A DNA stretch of 64,000 bases, taken from positions 186,001-250,000 of the forward strand of contig NZ_RHQN01000008.1 in assembly GCF_003935425.1 (NCBI RefSeq), written 5' to 3'. Shown here piece after piece: positions 8,792 to 17,983 of this stretch. The first letter of the stretch is position 1. Every line of letters begins with the position of its first letter. The position numbers were made by a program, and so were the translations under genes. The notes under the pieces were generated by a model that had not been told where the DNA came from, ran no database searches, and saw only the letters and a list, made by a program, of their open reading frames with translations. This DNA is from Pseudomonas sp. v388. GTDB lineage: Bacteria > Pseudomonadota > Gammaproteobacteria > Pseudomonadales > Pseudomonadaceae.

Positions 8792-9777
8792 CCGGCCTGG
8801 ACACCGCCATACGCGAATATTCGTTGTATCAGGCCATGCCGCTGATCATCGAACGGCTGCGCCGCCTACATCCCGAGCTGGACGAGGAAGCGCTCGCGGA
8901 CCGGGTGCGGTTGCAAACCAATCCCAGCCTGGGTTTCGCCGCCAGCGACATCGATGCCGCAGAGTTTTTCGAACACGCCGGTCAGCTGCAGGCACGGGTG
9001 CGGATCAATGCCCTTGGCCTGATGGGGGCCGCTTCGCCGCTGCCGGTGTGCTACAGCGAACAGGCGCTGGGAGATGACCAGGCCTGCGACACCCTTCGTG
9101 ACTTCCTGGACCTGTTCAATCATCGGCTGTTACGGCTGCTGCTGCCGATCTGGCGCAAATACCGCTACCACGCGCGATTCACACGCGGCGCCGAAGACCC
9201 GTTCTCCGAGCGGTTGTTTGCACTGATCGGCCTGGGCGGCAAGCCGCTGCGCGAAACCCGCGAAATCAACTGGAAACGTTTGTTGCCGTATCTGGGCCTG
9301 TTGAGCCTGCGGGCGCATTCGGCGGCGCTGATCGAAGCGGTGCTGCGCTACTACTTCAAGCACGCGCCGCTGTTCATCGAACAGTGCATCGAACGGTCGG
9401 TAGCCATCAGCGCATCCCAATGCAATCGACTTGGCCGCGCCAACAGCCGGTTGAGCGAGGACGCCGTGCTCGGCGAGCGCGTGCGGGACCGTAGCGGCCG
9501 ATTCCGGATTCACATCCGGGAGCTGGACTGGGAACGCTTTCACGCATTCCTGCCCATCGGCAGCGGCCGTGCCCCCTTGGGTGCGCTGGTGCGGTTCACC
9601 CAGCGTGACCCGCTGGACTACGACATACAGCTGCAACTGCTGCCCCAGGAAATCCGCGCGCTGCGCATTGGTGAACGGAACACCTGTCATCTGGGCTGGA
9701 CGAGCTGGCTGGGGCACGAACGTGCGGACGGCGTCGTCAGGCTGGGCAGCCCCTTCATTAAGGACGAAAATCGATGA
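8755..9777 (+). CDS. tssG: TssG, T6SS baseplate protein
   Basis: Baseplate wedge partner of TssF. It has 340 residues. Core motifs are RLRRLHPEL near the N-terminus, NHRLLRLLLPIWRKYRYHARF, YFKHAPLFIEQ and a C-terminal CHLGWTSWLG. ATG 8755 has AGGGAG about 11 bases upstream. An alternative ATG at 8788 overlaps the tssF stop as ATGA but lacks a ribosome site, so the start is uncertain by 11 codons. The stop overlaps the tssH start by four bases. Confidence 0.94.
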   Translation: MDAPHGPAAPAMTGLDTAIREYSLYQAMPLIIERLRRLHPELDEEALADRVRLQTNPSLGFAASDIDAAEFFEHAGQLQARVRINALGLMGAASPLPVCYSEQALGDDQACDTLRDFLDLFNHRLLRLLLPIWRKYRYHARFTRGAEDPFSERLFALIGLGGKPLRETREINWKRLLPYLGLLSLRAHSAALIEAVLRYYFKHAPLFIEQCIERSVAISASQCNRLGRANSRLSEDAVLGERVRDRSGRFRIHIRELDWERFHAFLPIGSGRAPLGALVRFTQRDPLDYDIQLQLLPQEIRALRIGERNTCHLGWTSWLGHERADGVVRLGSPFIKDENR

Positions 9778-12353
9778 TCAATGTAGACCTGCAACAGCTC
9801 GTCAACGCGCTGGATGCACCCACTCGCCAAGCGCTGGAAAGCACTGCCCAGCGCTGCGTCGCCCGCGGCGGCAGCCGGATCGTGGTGGAAGACCTGCTGT
9901 TGGCGTTGCTCGAGCGACCCGACGGATTGCTGAGCGCGGCCTTGCTGGACGCCGGTGTGGACACCGCCGAGCTTGCCGGGACATTGCAGCCGCCGGTCGA
10001 GGATGCTGTGGCACGCAACCCGGTGTTCGCACCCGAACTGATCCAGTGGCTCCAGGATGCGCTACTGGTCGCCAATCTGGAGCTGGGGCAGAGCTGCATC
10101 GAACAGGCCGCGCTGATTCTCGCGCTGTTGCGTAACCCACTGCGTTACGCCGGAACCCGCTATCAGCCGTTGCTGGCGCGAATCGATGCCGATCGGCTGC
10201 GCGACTTCGCCCGGAGTCAACAGGCTGTCGAGCCGGTTTTGCAGCCGGGCGCGGCGGATGAGTCGCTGCTGGCCCGCTTCACCCGAAACCTGACGCGCCA
10301 GGCCCGGGAAGGGAAGCTGGACCCGGTGTTGTGTCGCGACGATGCGATGCGGCAGATGGTCGACATCCTGGCGCGCCGCCGCAAAAACAATCCGATCGTG
10401 GTGGGCGAAGCGGGTGTGGGCAAGAGCGCGGTGGTCGAAGGGTTGGCGTTGCGGATTGCCGCGGGCGAAGTGCCGCAGCCGCTGAAAAACGTGGAACTGC
10501 TGTCGCTGGACATGGGGCTGCTGCAGGCCGGTGCCAGCATCAAGGGGGAGTTCGAGCGTCGTCTGAAGGGTGTGATCGAAGAAGTCCAGGCCAGCGCCCG
10601 GCCGATCATTCTGTTCATCGACGAGGCCCATACGCTGATCGGTGCCGGTGGCCAGCCAGGCGGCACGGACGCTGCCAATCTGCTCAAGCCGGCGCTGGCC
10701 CGTGGGGAACTGCGGACCATCGCGGCCACCACCTGGAGTGAGTACAAAAAGTATTTCGAAAAGGACCCGGCGCTGGCTCGCCGCTTCCAGCCGGTCAAGC
10801 TTCACGAGCCCACGGTGGACGAGGCGATCACCATTCTGCGCGGGCTGGCGCCGCTGTACGAGACCAGCCACGGCGTGTACCTGCGCGACGATGCGGTCGT
10901 GGCTGCCGCGCAGTTGTCGGCTCGCTACCTGACCGGCCGACAGCTGCCCGACAAGGCGGTTGACCTGCTCGACACCGCTTGCGCCAGGGTGCGCATCAGC
11001 CTCGCCGCCATGCCGCAGTGCCTGGAGCGCGTGCGCGCCAGGGTCGCCGAAGGCGCACGCCGGCTCGATGCACTGACGCGTGATACCGCGGCGGGATTGC
11101 AGGTCGATGCGCAGTCGCTCAACGAGCTGGAACAGGACCTCGAACAGGCCCGCGAACGACAGGCGGAGCTGGAACGGCGGTGGGAAACCCAGCGGTTGGC
11201 CGCCGAGCGGATTCTTGAGTTGCGGCAACAGTTGGCCGGGCGCTCTGCCGGCGAGCCCGATGCCGATAGCACCGCACTACGCCACGAGCTGCAACAGACT
11301 CATCAAGCCTTGATCGGGCTGCCGCAGACCGAGCGTCTGGTCAGCTTCGAGGTCTGCCCCAGGCTGGTGGCCGAAGTGGTCAGCGCCTGGACCGGCGTGC
11401 CCCTGTCCCAACTGGCGCGGGAATACAGCGCCAGGGTGGCCGGCTTCGCCACCGACCTGCGCCGACGGGTGCTTGGTCAGGACCAGGCGGTCGAGGCGCT
11501 CGACCGGGCCATGCGCGCCGTCGCCGCCGGGCTGAACAGGGCCGACGCACCGGTGGGGGTGTTCCTGCTGGTCGGCCCCAGCGGCGTGGGCAAGACCGAG
11601 ACCGCGTTGGCGCTGGCTGACCTGCTGTACGGCGGCGAACGCTTCCTGACCACCATCAACATGTCCGAATTCCAGGAGAAGCACACGGTTTCGCGCCTGA
11701 TCGGCGCGCCGCCCGGCTACGTCGGTTATGGCGAAGGCGGCATGCTGACCGAGGCGGTTCGCCAGAAACCTTACTCGGTGATCCTGCTCGATGAGGTGGA
11801 AAAAGCCGATCCCGACGTGATGAACCTGTTCTATCAGATTTTCGACAAGGGCATCGCCAACGATGGCGAAGGACGGGAAATCGACTTCCGCAACACTTTG
11901 ATCCTGATGACATCCAACCTTGGCAGCCAGCGCATCGAACAGCTTTGCCGGGACGGCGAGCGGCCTGCGGCCCAGGCCCTGGAGGCCGCCATTCGCCCGC
12001 TGTTGAGTGCGCATTTCAAGCCCGCACTGCTGGCGAGAATGCAGGTGGTACCGTACTTCCCGGTGGGCGATGTGCTGCTTGCGCAACTGGTGGAACTCAA
12101 GTTGCAACGCCTCGCAGAACGCCTGGCGAACCGCAAGCTGCAATTCAGTCATTCGAACGCGCTGGTCGAGTACCTGCGCGAGCGCTGCACGCAAGGCGAC
12201 AGCGGTGCCCGTCTGGTGGACCGCCTGCTGGAGCAGCATGTCATGCCGCCGGTCGCCGACCGCTTGCTGCAGGCCATGGCCAACGGTGAAACCATCGACC
12301 AGGTGCACGCCACTCTGGACGATGCGGGCGCCGTGTCGTGCGAGTTTGCGTAA
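9774..12353 (+). CDS. tssH: TssH/ClpV, AAA+ ATPase that recycles the sheath
   Basis: Hexameric unfoldase that disassembles contracted TssBC sheaths. It has 859 residues. An N-terminal Clp-N region is followed by the first AAA module (Walker A GEAGVGKS at 211-218, Walker B ILFIDEAHT), a coiled-coil insertion rich in E, R and Q (about 420-500), and the second AAA module (Walker A GPSGVGKT at 601-608, Walker B VILLDEVEKA). Both ATPase sites look intact. ATG 9774 overlaps the tssG stop (ATGA), so the genes are translationally coupled. Confidence 0.97.
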   Translation: MINVDLQQLVNALDAPTRQALESTAQRCVARGGSRIVVEDLLLALLERPDGLLSAALLDAGVDTAELAGTLQPPVEDAVARNPVFAPELIQWLQDALLVANLELGQSCIEQAALILALLRNPLRYAGTRYQPLLARIDADRLRDFARSQQAVEPVLQPGAADESLLARFTRNLTRQAREGKLDPVLCRDDAMRQMVDILARRRKNNPIVVGEAGVGKSAVVEGLALRIAAGEVPQPLKNVELLSLDMGLLQAGASIKGEFERRLKGVIEEVQASARPIILFIDEAHTLIGAGGQPGGTDAANLLKPALARGELRTIAATTWSEYKKYFEKDPALARRFQPVKLHEPTVDEAITILRGLAPLYETSHGVYLRDDAVVAAAQLSARYLTGRQLPDKAVDLLDTACARVRISLAAMPQCLERVRARVAEGARRLDALTRDTAAGLQVDAQSLNELEQDLEQARERQAELERRWETQRLAAERILELRQQLAGRSAGEPDADSTALRHELQQTHQALIGLPQTERLVSFEVCPRLVAEVVSAWTGVPLSQLAREYSARVAGFATDLRRRVLGQDQAVEALDRAMRAVAAGLNRADAPVGVFLLVGPSGVGKTETALALADLLYGGERFLTTINMSEFQEKHTVSRLIGAPPGYVGYGEGGMLTEAVRQKPYSVILLDEVEKADPDVMNLFYQIFDKGIANDGEGREIDFRNTLILMTSNLGSQRIEQLCRDGERPAAQALEAAIRPLLSAHFKPALLARMQVVPYFPVGDVLLAQLVELKLQRLAERLANRKLQFSHSNALVEYLRERCTQGDSGARLVDRLLEQHVMPPVADRLLQAMANGETIDQVHATLDDAGAVSCEFA

Positions 12354-12354
12354 G

Positions 12355-13893
12355 GTGAGCGGCATCTTTACCCCGATCCCTGAACCGTTGGTTTACGCCC
12401 AGCGATTCTGCAACCACTACGGCACACTGGCGCAGGCCGGCGACCGCCAGGCGCTTGCCGACGAACTGGTCAAGGCCGTCTGCGAGCTGACCGGCTGTGA
12501 ACTGAGCCAGTTGTTCTGCCTGGATGCGAACCACAGCAGCCTGCGACTGCTGGCGCAGAACACGCAAGAGCCGCTCCGGTCGGGCGTGGCCCACGATGCC
12601 GATTACAGCAGTGAGCAGCTGTTGCAGTTCAGTCTGGGCCAAAACCGCACCGTCAGCCTCGCCGGCAACCCGAACGACGTGTACGACCTCGGTTTTCTTC
12701 CGGCCGGCGCTTCAGCCTGGCGCTCGTTGCTGTGCCGGCCGTTGCCGGATCGAGGTGGTCAGGTGGTCGCGCTGTTGGTGTGCGCGACGCCACGCAGTCG
12801 GTCGCTGGAGATGTACGAGTCTTCGTTGGGCGTGCTGGGGGCGTTCGCCGTCTCGCAGATGCAGCTTCTGCAGCGCCTGAAGCCCTCGGCGGTGGCCGCT
12901 GAGCAACCCACCCCGACCGCGGCCCGAACCTCGGCGACCACGGATGACTATGGCCTGATCGGTCGCAGCGCGGGAATGGTGCGGACCCGACACCTGATCA
13001 GCAAGGTCCTGCAAACCTCGCACACCGTCCTGCTGACCGGTGAAACCGGCACCGGCAAGGAAGTGGTGTCCCGCGCCATCCATGACCACGGGCCGCGCCG
13101 CAGCAAGCCGTTCGTGGTGCAGAACTGCGCAGCGTTTCCGGAGAGCCTGCTGGAAAGTGAATTGTTCGGTTACCGCAAAGGCGCCTTTACCGGCGCCGAG
13201 AGCGATCGTCCCGGCCTGCTCGACACCGCCAACGGCGGGACACTGATGCTCGACGAGATTGGCGATATGCCGTTGTCGTTGCAGGCCAAATTGTTGCGGG
13301 TGCTACAGGAAGGTGAAATCCGGCCGCTGGGTTCCAACGTCACCCGTAAGGTCGACGTCAGGATCATCGCCGCGACCCACCGCGACCTGCCGGCCATGAT
13401 CGCGGAAGGCCGGTTTCGCGCCGACCTTTATTACCGTCTCGCGCAGTTTCCCATTGCCCTGCCTGCCTTGCGCGAGCGTGGCGATGACGTGCTCGAACTC
13501 GCAGCACACTTCGCCCGTGAAGCGTCCCGGTTCATCAGGCGTGAACCGGTGCACTGGTCCGAGGCGGCGCTGGCGATGCTGGCGGGCTACCGCTTCCCCG
13601 GCAACGTGCGGGAGCTCAAGGGGATGATCGAAAGGGCCGTGCTGCTGTGCGAGGGCGAGTGCCTGCAAGTAGAGGATTTTGCCGTGGCCGACACGCTGCT
13701 TGCCGACTCCGGAATGTTCACCCTGCGTGAACGACTTGAAGCGTTCGAGCGCGAGCTGCTGCTGCAATGCCTGCGCAGCGCGGGCGGTAACCGCAGCCTC
13801 GCGGCGCGCCAGCTGGGCGTGGCGCGCCGCACACTGCTGTACCGCATGGCTCATCTGGAGATCACGCCGGTGTCAACGAGGGCCAACGGATGA
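12355..13893 (+). CDS. Sigma54-dependent activator of the T6SS (Sfa2-like)
   Basis: Predicted bacterial enhancer-binding protein that activates RpoN promoters. It has 512 residues from GTG 12355, one base after the tssH stop; a longer frame upstream lies inside tssH and is rejected. A GAF-like N-terminus (about 15-185) precedes the AAA+ domain with Walker A GETGTGKE at 229-236, the sigma54-contact loop GAFTGA at 276-281 and Walker B LMLDEIGDMP. A Fis-type helix-turn-helix follows at about 479-498 (NRSLAARQLGVARRTLLYRM). The place between clpV and fha matches sfa2 of P. aeruginosa HSI-II. The intact GAFTGA argues for real sigma54 activity, but its target promoters were not found here. Confidence 0.93.
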   Translation: MSGIFTPIPEPLVYAQRFCNHYGTLAQAGDRQALADELVKAVCELTGCELSQLFCLDANHSSLRLLAQNTQEPLRSGVAHDADYSSEQLLQFSLGQNRTVSLAGNPNDVYDLGFLPAGASAWRSLLCRPLPDRGGQVVALLVCATPRSRSLEMYESSLGVLGAFAVSQMQLLQRLKPSAVAAEQPTPTAARTSATTDDYGLIGRSAGMVRTRHLISKVLQTSHTVLLTGETGTGKEVVSRAIHDHGPRRSKPFVVQNCAAFPESLLESELFGYRKGAFTGAESDRPGLLDTANGGTLMLDEIGDMPLSLQAKLLRVLQEGEIRPLGSNVTRKVDVRIIAATHRDLPAMIAEGRFRADLYYRLAQFPIALPALRERGDDVLELAAHFAREASRFIRREPVHWSEAALAMLAGYRFPGNVRELKGMIERAVLLCEGECLQVEDFAVADTLLADSGMFTLRERLEAFERELLLQCLRSAGGNRSLAARQLGVARRTLLYRMAHLEITPVSTRANG

Positions 13894-13936
13894 CTGCCGC
13901 GCCCACCGCTTTTTCAATCTGTCTGGAGATCCCTTC

Positions 13937-14074
13937 ATGACCCCTAACGGACGGCTGATCGCTGTACTGCTGGGCGCACTCCTGTGCCTGGCCGGCTGTA
14001 GCGGCCATTACACATTCAGCGACGACGAATACCGCCCGTTGGGCGACCCGGCGTCGATCCATCGCGGCAAATGA
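13937..14074 (+). CDS. Tiny lipoprotein inside the T6SS operon
   Basis: A 45-residue protein opening MTPNGRLIAVLLGALLCLAGC. It is a classic lipoprotein signal with lipobox LAGC and acylated Cys21; the +2 residue is Ser, compatible with outer-membrane sorting. The mature part is only about 25 residues and acidic (YTFSDDEYRPLGDP). ATG 13937 has GGAG 8-9 bases upstream, and the gene fills the gap between the sfa-like gene and fha, in the same direction. I do not recognise a family. By position it may help the TssJ-TssM envelope complex (inference). Confidence 0.75.
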   Translation: MTPNGRLIAVLLGALLCLAGCSGHYTFSDDEYRPLGDPASIHRGK

Positions 14075-14092
14075 TTGCAAGAGAAGCGCAAC

Positions 14093-15286
14093 ATGGAACT
14101 GGTGTTTGAAATTACCGATCCCCGGTCGCTGCAGCGCGGTGACGCACGCAGCCGGGTCTTCAGTGAAACGGGCGGGGTTATCGGCCGTCACCCCGATTGC
14201 GACTGGTCGATCGAAGACCGGCAGCGCCTGGTGTCCGGCCGGCATGCGCAGGTCGTGTGGCGCAGTGGCGAGTACTTCCTGATCGACCTAAGCCGTAACG
14301 GCATTGTGCGGGCGGACGGCGGGCGGCTGTGCAAGGGCCAAGAGGTCCGCATCCACGACGGCGCGGGTTTTCGGTTTGGTGCGATCGAACTGGTGGCGAG
14401 GCTGCTCACTCCGGCCCCTGCCGAGCGGGACTGGCTGACATTCGCGCTGGAGCCGGGGGAGGGAGGTGTCACGCCGCTCGCTCCGGTCCTCGATCCTCTG
14501 CTTGCGATGCAGGAGCAGGACACGCCCTACGGTGCGCTCGACGAATTGGCCGGCCTGCTGGATACCGTCGTTGCTCCCCGGCAGCCTGCCGACCACACGC
14601 CGGTTGACCATGACCATTTGCTGGTCCCGCGCCTGATCCCCGAACCCGAGTCGGCGGCAACGGGCGAGGGTGCGGCGCAAGCAGCCGAGCCGTCCGTGGC
14701 CTTCTGGCAGCAATTGGGTGAGGCGTTGGGGATTGACCTGGCGACCATGGCCCTGGAGCGCCGTGAAGCCTTGGCGCTCGATGCCGCACGGCTGTTACGG
14801 CAGTGCATAGGCGGCCTGCAACGCAGCCTGCGCAATCGGGATGAACTGCACCGGGAGATTTTCGGCGGCACCGGCCCTATGGCGCAGGAAGACTCGCCGC
14901 TCCTGGACGTGAACGCGGGGGTGGCGGCAGCGATTCGCGGGCTGTTGCTGCCCCGGTCGTCTGCTGCGCAGGCGAGTCAGGCCATTACCGGGGCGTTCCG
15001 GCACTTGCAATCTCATCAGGTGGCTATGTGGGCCGGCAGTCGAGCCATGGCGCGCGCCACGCTGGCGCATTTCTCGCCGCAACAGTTGAACTGGGAGTTC
15101 GAGCGTGACAGCAGCCGGCCGGTGATCAACACCGCCGGCAGTCGTTGGCGCGCCTATCTGCGTTTTCACCATTCCCTGAGCCGCACGGACGACTGGAGCG
15201 ACGAGTTGCTGGCTCGCCATTTCACCCAGGCGTATCGAGACCAGATCCGCCTGCTCAGCACGCTGCACCTGGACTGCCAAGGATAA
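14093..15286 (+). CDS. fha: Fha/TagH, FHA-domain T6SS protein
   Basis: Phosphothreonine-reading scaffold used in threonine-phosphorylation control of T6SS assembly. It has 397 residues. The FHA domain occupies about residues 20-95 (GVIGRHPDCDWSIED, VSGRHAQVVW, FLIDLSRNGI: the usual GR, SxxH and N positions). A proline/alanine-rich linker follows, then the conserved C-terminal T6SS-FHA domain (VAFWQQLGEALGID to the end). ATG 14093 is chosen over a TTG 18 bases upstream because AAGAGAAG precedes it. The kinase at the end of this operon is its likely modifier. Confidence 0.93.
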   Translation: MELVFEITDPRSLQRGDARSRVFSETGGVIGRHPDCDWSIEDRQRLVSGRHAQVVWRSGEYFLIDLSRNGIVRADGGRLCKGQEVRIHDGAGFRFGAIELVARLLTPAPAERDWLTFALEPGEGGVTPLAPVLDPLLAMQEQDTPYGALDELAGLLDTVVAPRQPADHTPVDHDHLLVPRLIPEPESAATGEGAAQAAEPSVAFWQQLGEALGIDLATMALERREALALDAARLLRQCIGGLQRSLRNRDELHREIFGGTGPMAQEDSPLLDVNAGVAAAIRGLLLPRSSAAQASQAITGAFRHLQSHQVAMWAGSRAMARATLAHFSPQQLNWEFERDSSRPVINTAGSRWRAYLRFHHSLSRTDDWSDELLARHFTQAYRDQIRLLSTLHLDCQG

Positions 15287-15291
15287 TCTTC

Positions 15292-15774
15292 ATGTATTAC
15301 CGCAACTCTCTGCATCTGCTGGGCGTGTTCCTGCTGGTGGGCTGTTCGGCGCTCTCGCCGTATTCGACCCAGACCCGTCTGCAGCTGAAACTGACCGGCA
15401 ATGAGCTGCTCAATCCGGATATCAACGGCCGCCCCTCGCCGGTGGTGGTGCGCTTGCTGGAACTGCGCAATCCGGTCGCGTTCGAGACCCGCGACTTTTT
15501 CACCTTGTATGGCAGAAGCGCCGAGACGCTGGCCCAGGATCTGGTGGCCAGCGAAGAGCTGGAGCTTCGCCCTGGCCAAAGTGTCGATTTGAAGCTGCGG
15601 GTTGAACCTGGCAGTCGCTACGTCGGTGTCATGGCCGCCTACCGGAACCTGCCTGACAGCCAATGGCGTTACGTGCTGGAACTGACCCCTGAAGGGCTGA
15701 CCCAGGCCGACCTGACCCTGAGCGACGATGGCATTCACCGTGTTGGCGCAACGCCCGGGGTGCCACGGTCATGA
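15292..15774 (+). CDS. tssJ: TssJ, outer-membrane lipoprotein of the T6SS membrane complex
   Basis: Anchors the TssL-TssM complex to the outer membrane. It has 160 residues with a signal peptide (HLLGVFLLVGC) and lipobox VGC, acylated Cys18. The transthyretin-like body shows family motifs: NPDINGRPSPVVVRLLELRNP, FFTLY, and a C-terminal VMAAYRNLPDSQWR. ATG 15292 follows AAGGAT. Its stop overlaps the tssK start as ATGA. Confidence 0.95.
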   Translation: MYYRNSLHLLGVFLLVGCSALSPYSTQTRLQLKLTGNELLNPDINGRPSPVVVRLLELRNPVAFETRDFFTLYGRSAETLAQDLVASEELELRPGQSVDLKLRVEPGSRYVGVMAAYRNLPDSQWRYVLELTPEGLTQADLTLSDDGIHRVGATPGVPRS

Positions 15775-17102
15775 ATGCACACAAGGTTATCTGGCAGGAA
15801 GGCATGCTGCTGCGCCCACAGCATTTCCAGCATCACGATCGCTATTACGATCACCAGCTCAGGCGCCGCACCCAGCTTGCCGGTGCGTTTCTGTGGGGTT
15901 TCACCGAGCTGGAAATCGATCCGCAATTCCTCGGTTCCGGGCAGATCGTGCTCAACCTGGCCTGCGGCGTTCTGCCGGACGGCAGCCTGTTCGACCTGCG
16001 GGATCGCACCGATCCGCTGGTCCTGGAAGTGCCTGCCAACACCGGCGACACGGAGGTATGGCTGGCCCTGCCGCTGGTCGCGGGCCATTGCATCGAGGCG
16101 CGCAGCGCCGAGCAGAGCGACGTGGTGGCGCGCTATACCGCGCACGCCACCACCGTCACCGATTCCAATGCCGGCGAGACGGGCTCGACCCAGATCCTCT
16201 GCGCCCATCCGCAGTTTCGTCTGTTGCTCGGCGACCACACCGACCAGCACGCCTACGTGAAACTCAAGCTGTGCCATGTGCTGGGCAGCACGTCCGACCG
16301 CTCGATAAGCCTGTCGCCGGAGTTCAGCGCTTCTTTCATCAGTGCACGCGGCTCGAGCTACCTGATGTCCTGCCTCAAGGAGGTGATCAGCATGCTGGGC
16401 CACCGCGGCGAGGCCATAGCCCGGCGCATCCGCTCCAACGGCAAGGTGGGCAGCGCCGAGGTCGGGGATTTCCTGATGCTGCAACTGATCAACCGCACCG
16501 AGCTGGTGTTGCAGCACTACCTCAATATCAAGGACGTCCATCCCGAAGAGCTGTATCGGGCGTTGCTGGCCATGTACGGCGAACTGGCCACGTTCGGCAG
16601 TGAACACAAGCGACCCCGGTTCACCGGTCAGTACCACCACAGCGATCAGGGCGCGACCTTCAGGGCCGTGATGCAGGCCATTCGAGAGCTGTTGTCGATG
16701 GTGCTCGAGCAGCACGCCATGGAGCTGGAACTGCAGGTCCGGCAGTACGGCATTCTGGTTTCGCCACGGGTCGACCCGCAGTGGCTGGGAGCGGCGTCGT
16801 TCATTCTCGCAGCCTCGGCCGATTGCGATCCCGAAGAGCTGCGATACCGGCTTCCGGCGCACCTCAAGGTCGGCTCGGTCGAAAGTATTCGCCAGATGGT
16901 GAACCTGCACCTGCCGGGCATTCGGGTCAAGCCGTTGCCGGTGGCGCCGCGCCAGATTCCCTACCACGCCAACAAGACCTATTTCCTGCTCGAACTGGAT
17001 GCCGACGAAGCGGCGGACGTGGAGAAGTCGGGCGGCTTTGCCTTGCATGTTTCCGGTGACTTCGCCGGGCTTGAACTCAAATTCTGGGCCATCAGGAGCT
17101 GA
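15771..17102 (+). CDS. tssK: TssK, baseplate-membrane complex adaptor
   Basis: Trimeric linker that joins the baseplate to TssL/TssM; it resembles phage receptor-binding proteins. It has 443 residues. The N-terminus VIWQEGMLLRPQHFQHHDRYY and the motifs FSASFISARG, YHANKTYFLLELD and LHVSGDFAGLELKFWAIR (end) are hallmarks. It is translationally coupled to tssJ by a 4-base overlap, and tssL starts 5 bases after it. No defects seen. Confidence 0.97.
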   Translation: MNAHKVIWQEGMLLRPQHFQHHDRYYDHQLRRRTQLAGAFLWGFTELEIDPQFLGSGQIVLNLACGVLPDGSLFDLRDRTDPLVLEVPANTGDTEVWLALPLVAGHCIEARSAEQSDVVARYTAHATTVTDSNAGETGSTQILCAHPQFRLLLGDHTDQHAYVKLKLCHVLGSTSDRSISLSPEFSASFISARGSSYLMSCLKEVISMLGHRGEAIARRIRSNGKVGSAEVGDFLMLQLINRTELVLQHYLNIKDVHPEELYRALLAMYGELATFGSEHKRPRFTGQYHHSDQGATFRAVMQAIRELLSMVLEQHAMELELQVRQYGILVSPRVDPQWLGAASFILAASADCDPEELRYRLPAHLKVGSVESIRQMVNLHLPGIRVKPLPVAPRQIPYHANKTYFLLELDADEAADVEKSGGFALHVSGDFAGLELKFWAIRS

Positions 17103-17107
17103 TCGCA

Positions 17108-17971
17108 ATGAATGGAGCACAGCCATCAGGAGCCCATGACATGACGCTGCTTGAAAAGCGCGACCGCGACTTCAACGGCTCGTTGACCGGTCATGACAAT
17201 CCTCCCAGCCTGGAGCAGCTCGAGGCCCGTTTGAACTATGCCGCGCGCCTGGGACCCAGGGAGCGCTTCAACCTGCATATCAACCCATTGGTGGCAGCGG
17301 CCGCGGAGCTGCTGGCGCAGGTGGCGCGACTCGCTACCGCCGACGATCCGGGCGACATCCAGATGCTCAACGGTCATCTCTGCGCCCAGGTGAAGCTGTT
17401 CGAAACCAGCGCCGAGCATCATCAGGTGCCCAACGAACAGATGATCGCGGCGCGCTACGTGCTGTGCACGGTACTGGACGAAACCGTGCTCAACACAGAC
17501 TGGGGCAGTGCCAGCGACTGGTCGCGCAACAGCCTGTTGAGCCGGTTCCACAAGGAAACCTTCGGCGGCGAGAAGTTCTTTCATCTGCTGGAGCGGCTTT
17601 CCATCAACCCCCACAAGCACCTGCACATGCTCGAACTGATGTACCTGTGTTTCGCCCTCGGTTTCCAGGGCAAATACCGGGTCAGCGCCCGGAATGACAC
17701 CGAGCTGGACGAAATTCGCGAGGGCCTGTTCCGGCAGATCCGCCACCTGCGTGGCGACCCGCCTCGAGAGTTCTCGCCGCAATGGCGCGGCGTCGAGCCG
17801 GTGCAGCGAGGCGTACTGCGCCTCATCCCGCGCTGGCAACTGGTGCTGATCACCGGGATCTGCCTGGCAGCGATGTATGGCGGCTTTGCCTGGGTGCTGG
17901 GCAACCAGCGCGAAACGGTACTTCGACCCTTCCACTCCACGACCATCGCCGAACCTGAGCGGCGCGCGTAA
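17108..17971 (+). CDS. tssL: TssL/DotU, inner-membrane T6SS protein (short form)
   Basis: Tail-anchored inner-membrane protein that binds TssM and recruits TssK. It has 287 residues: a cytoplasmic domain with family motifs (LNYAARLGPRERFNLHINPLVAAA-like stretch near residues 40-60, FHKETFGGEKFFHLLERL, MYLCFALGFQGKYR) and one transmembrane helix near the C-terminus (LVLITGICLAAMYGGFAWVL). It has no OmpA/peptidoglycan-binding extension. ATG 17108 follows AGGAGCT. tssM begins 12 bases after the stop. Confidence 0.96.
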   Translation: MNGAQPSGAHDMTLLEKRDRDFNGSLTGHDNPPSLEQLEARLNYAARLGPRERFNLHINPLVAAAAELLAQVARLATADDPGDIQMLNGHLCAQVKLFETSAEHHQVPNEQMIAARYVLCTVLDETVLNTDWGSASDWSRNSLLSRFHKETFGGEKFFHLLERLSINPHKHLHMLELMYLCFALGFQGKYRVSARNDTELDEIREGLFRQIRHLRGDPPREFSPQWRGVEPVQRGVLRLIPRWQLVLITGICLAAMYGGFAWVLGNQRETVLRPFHSTTIAEPERRA

Positions 17972-17983
17972 CAGAGACCTGTA

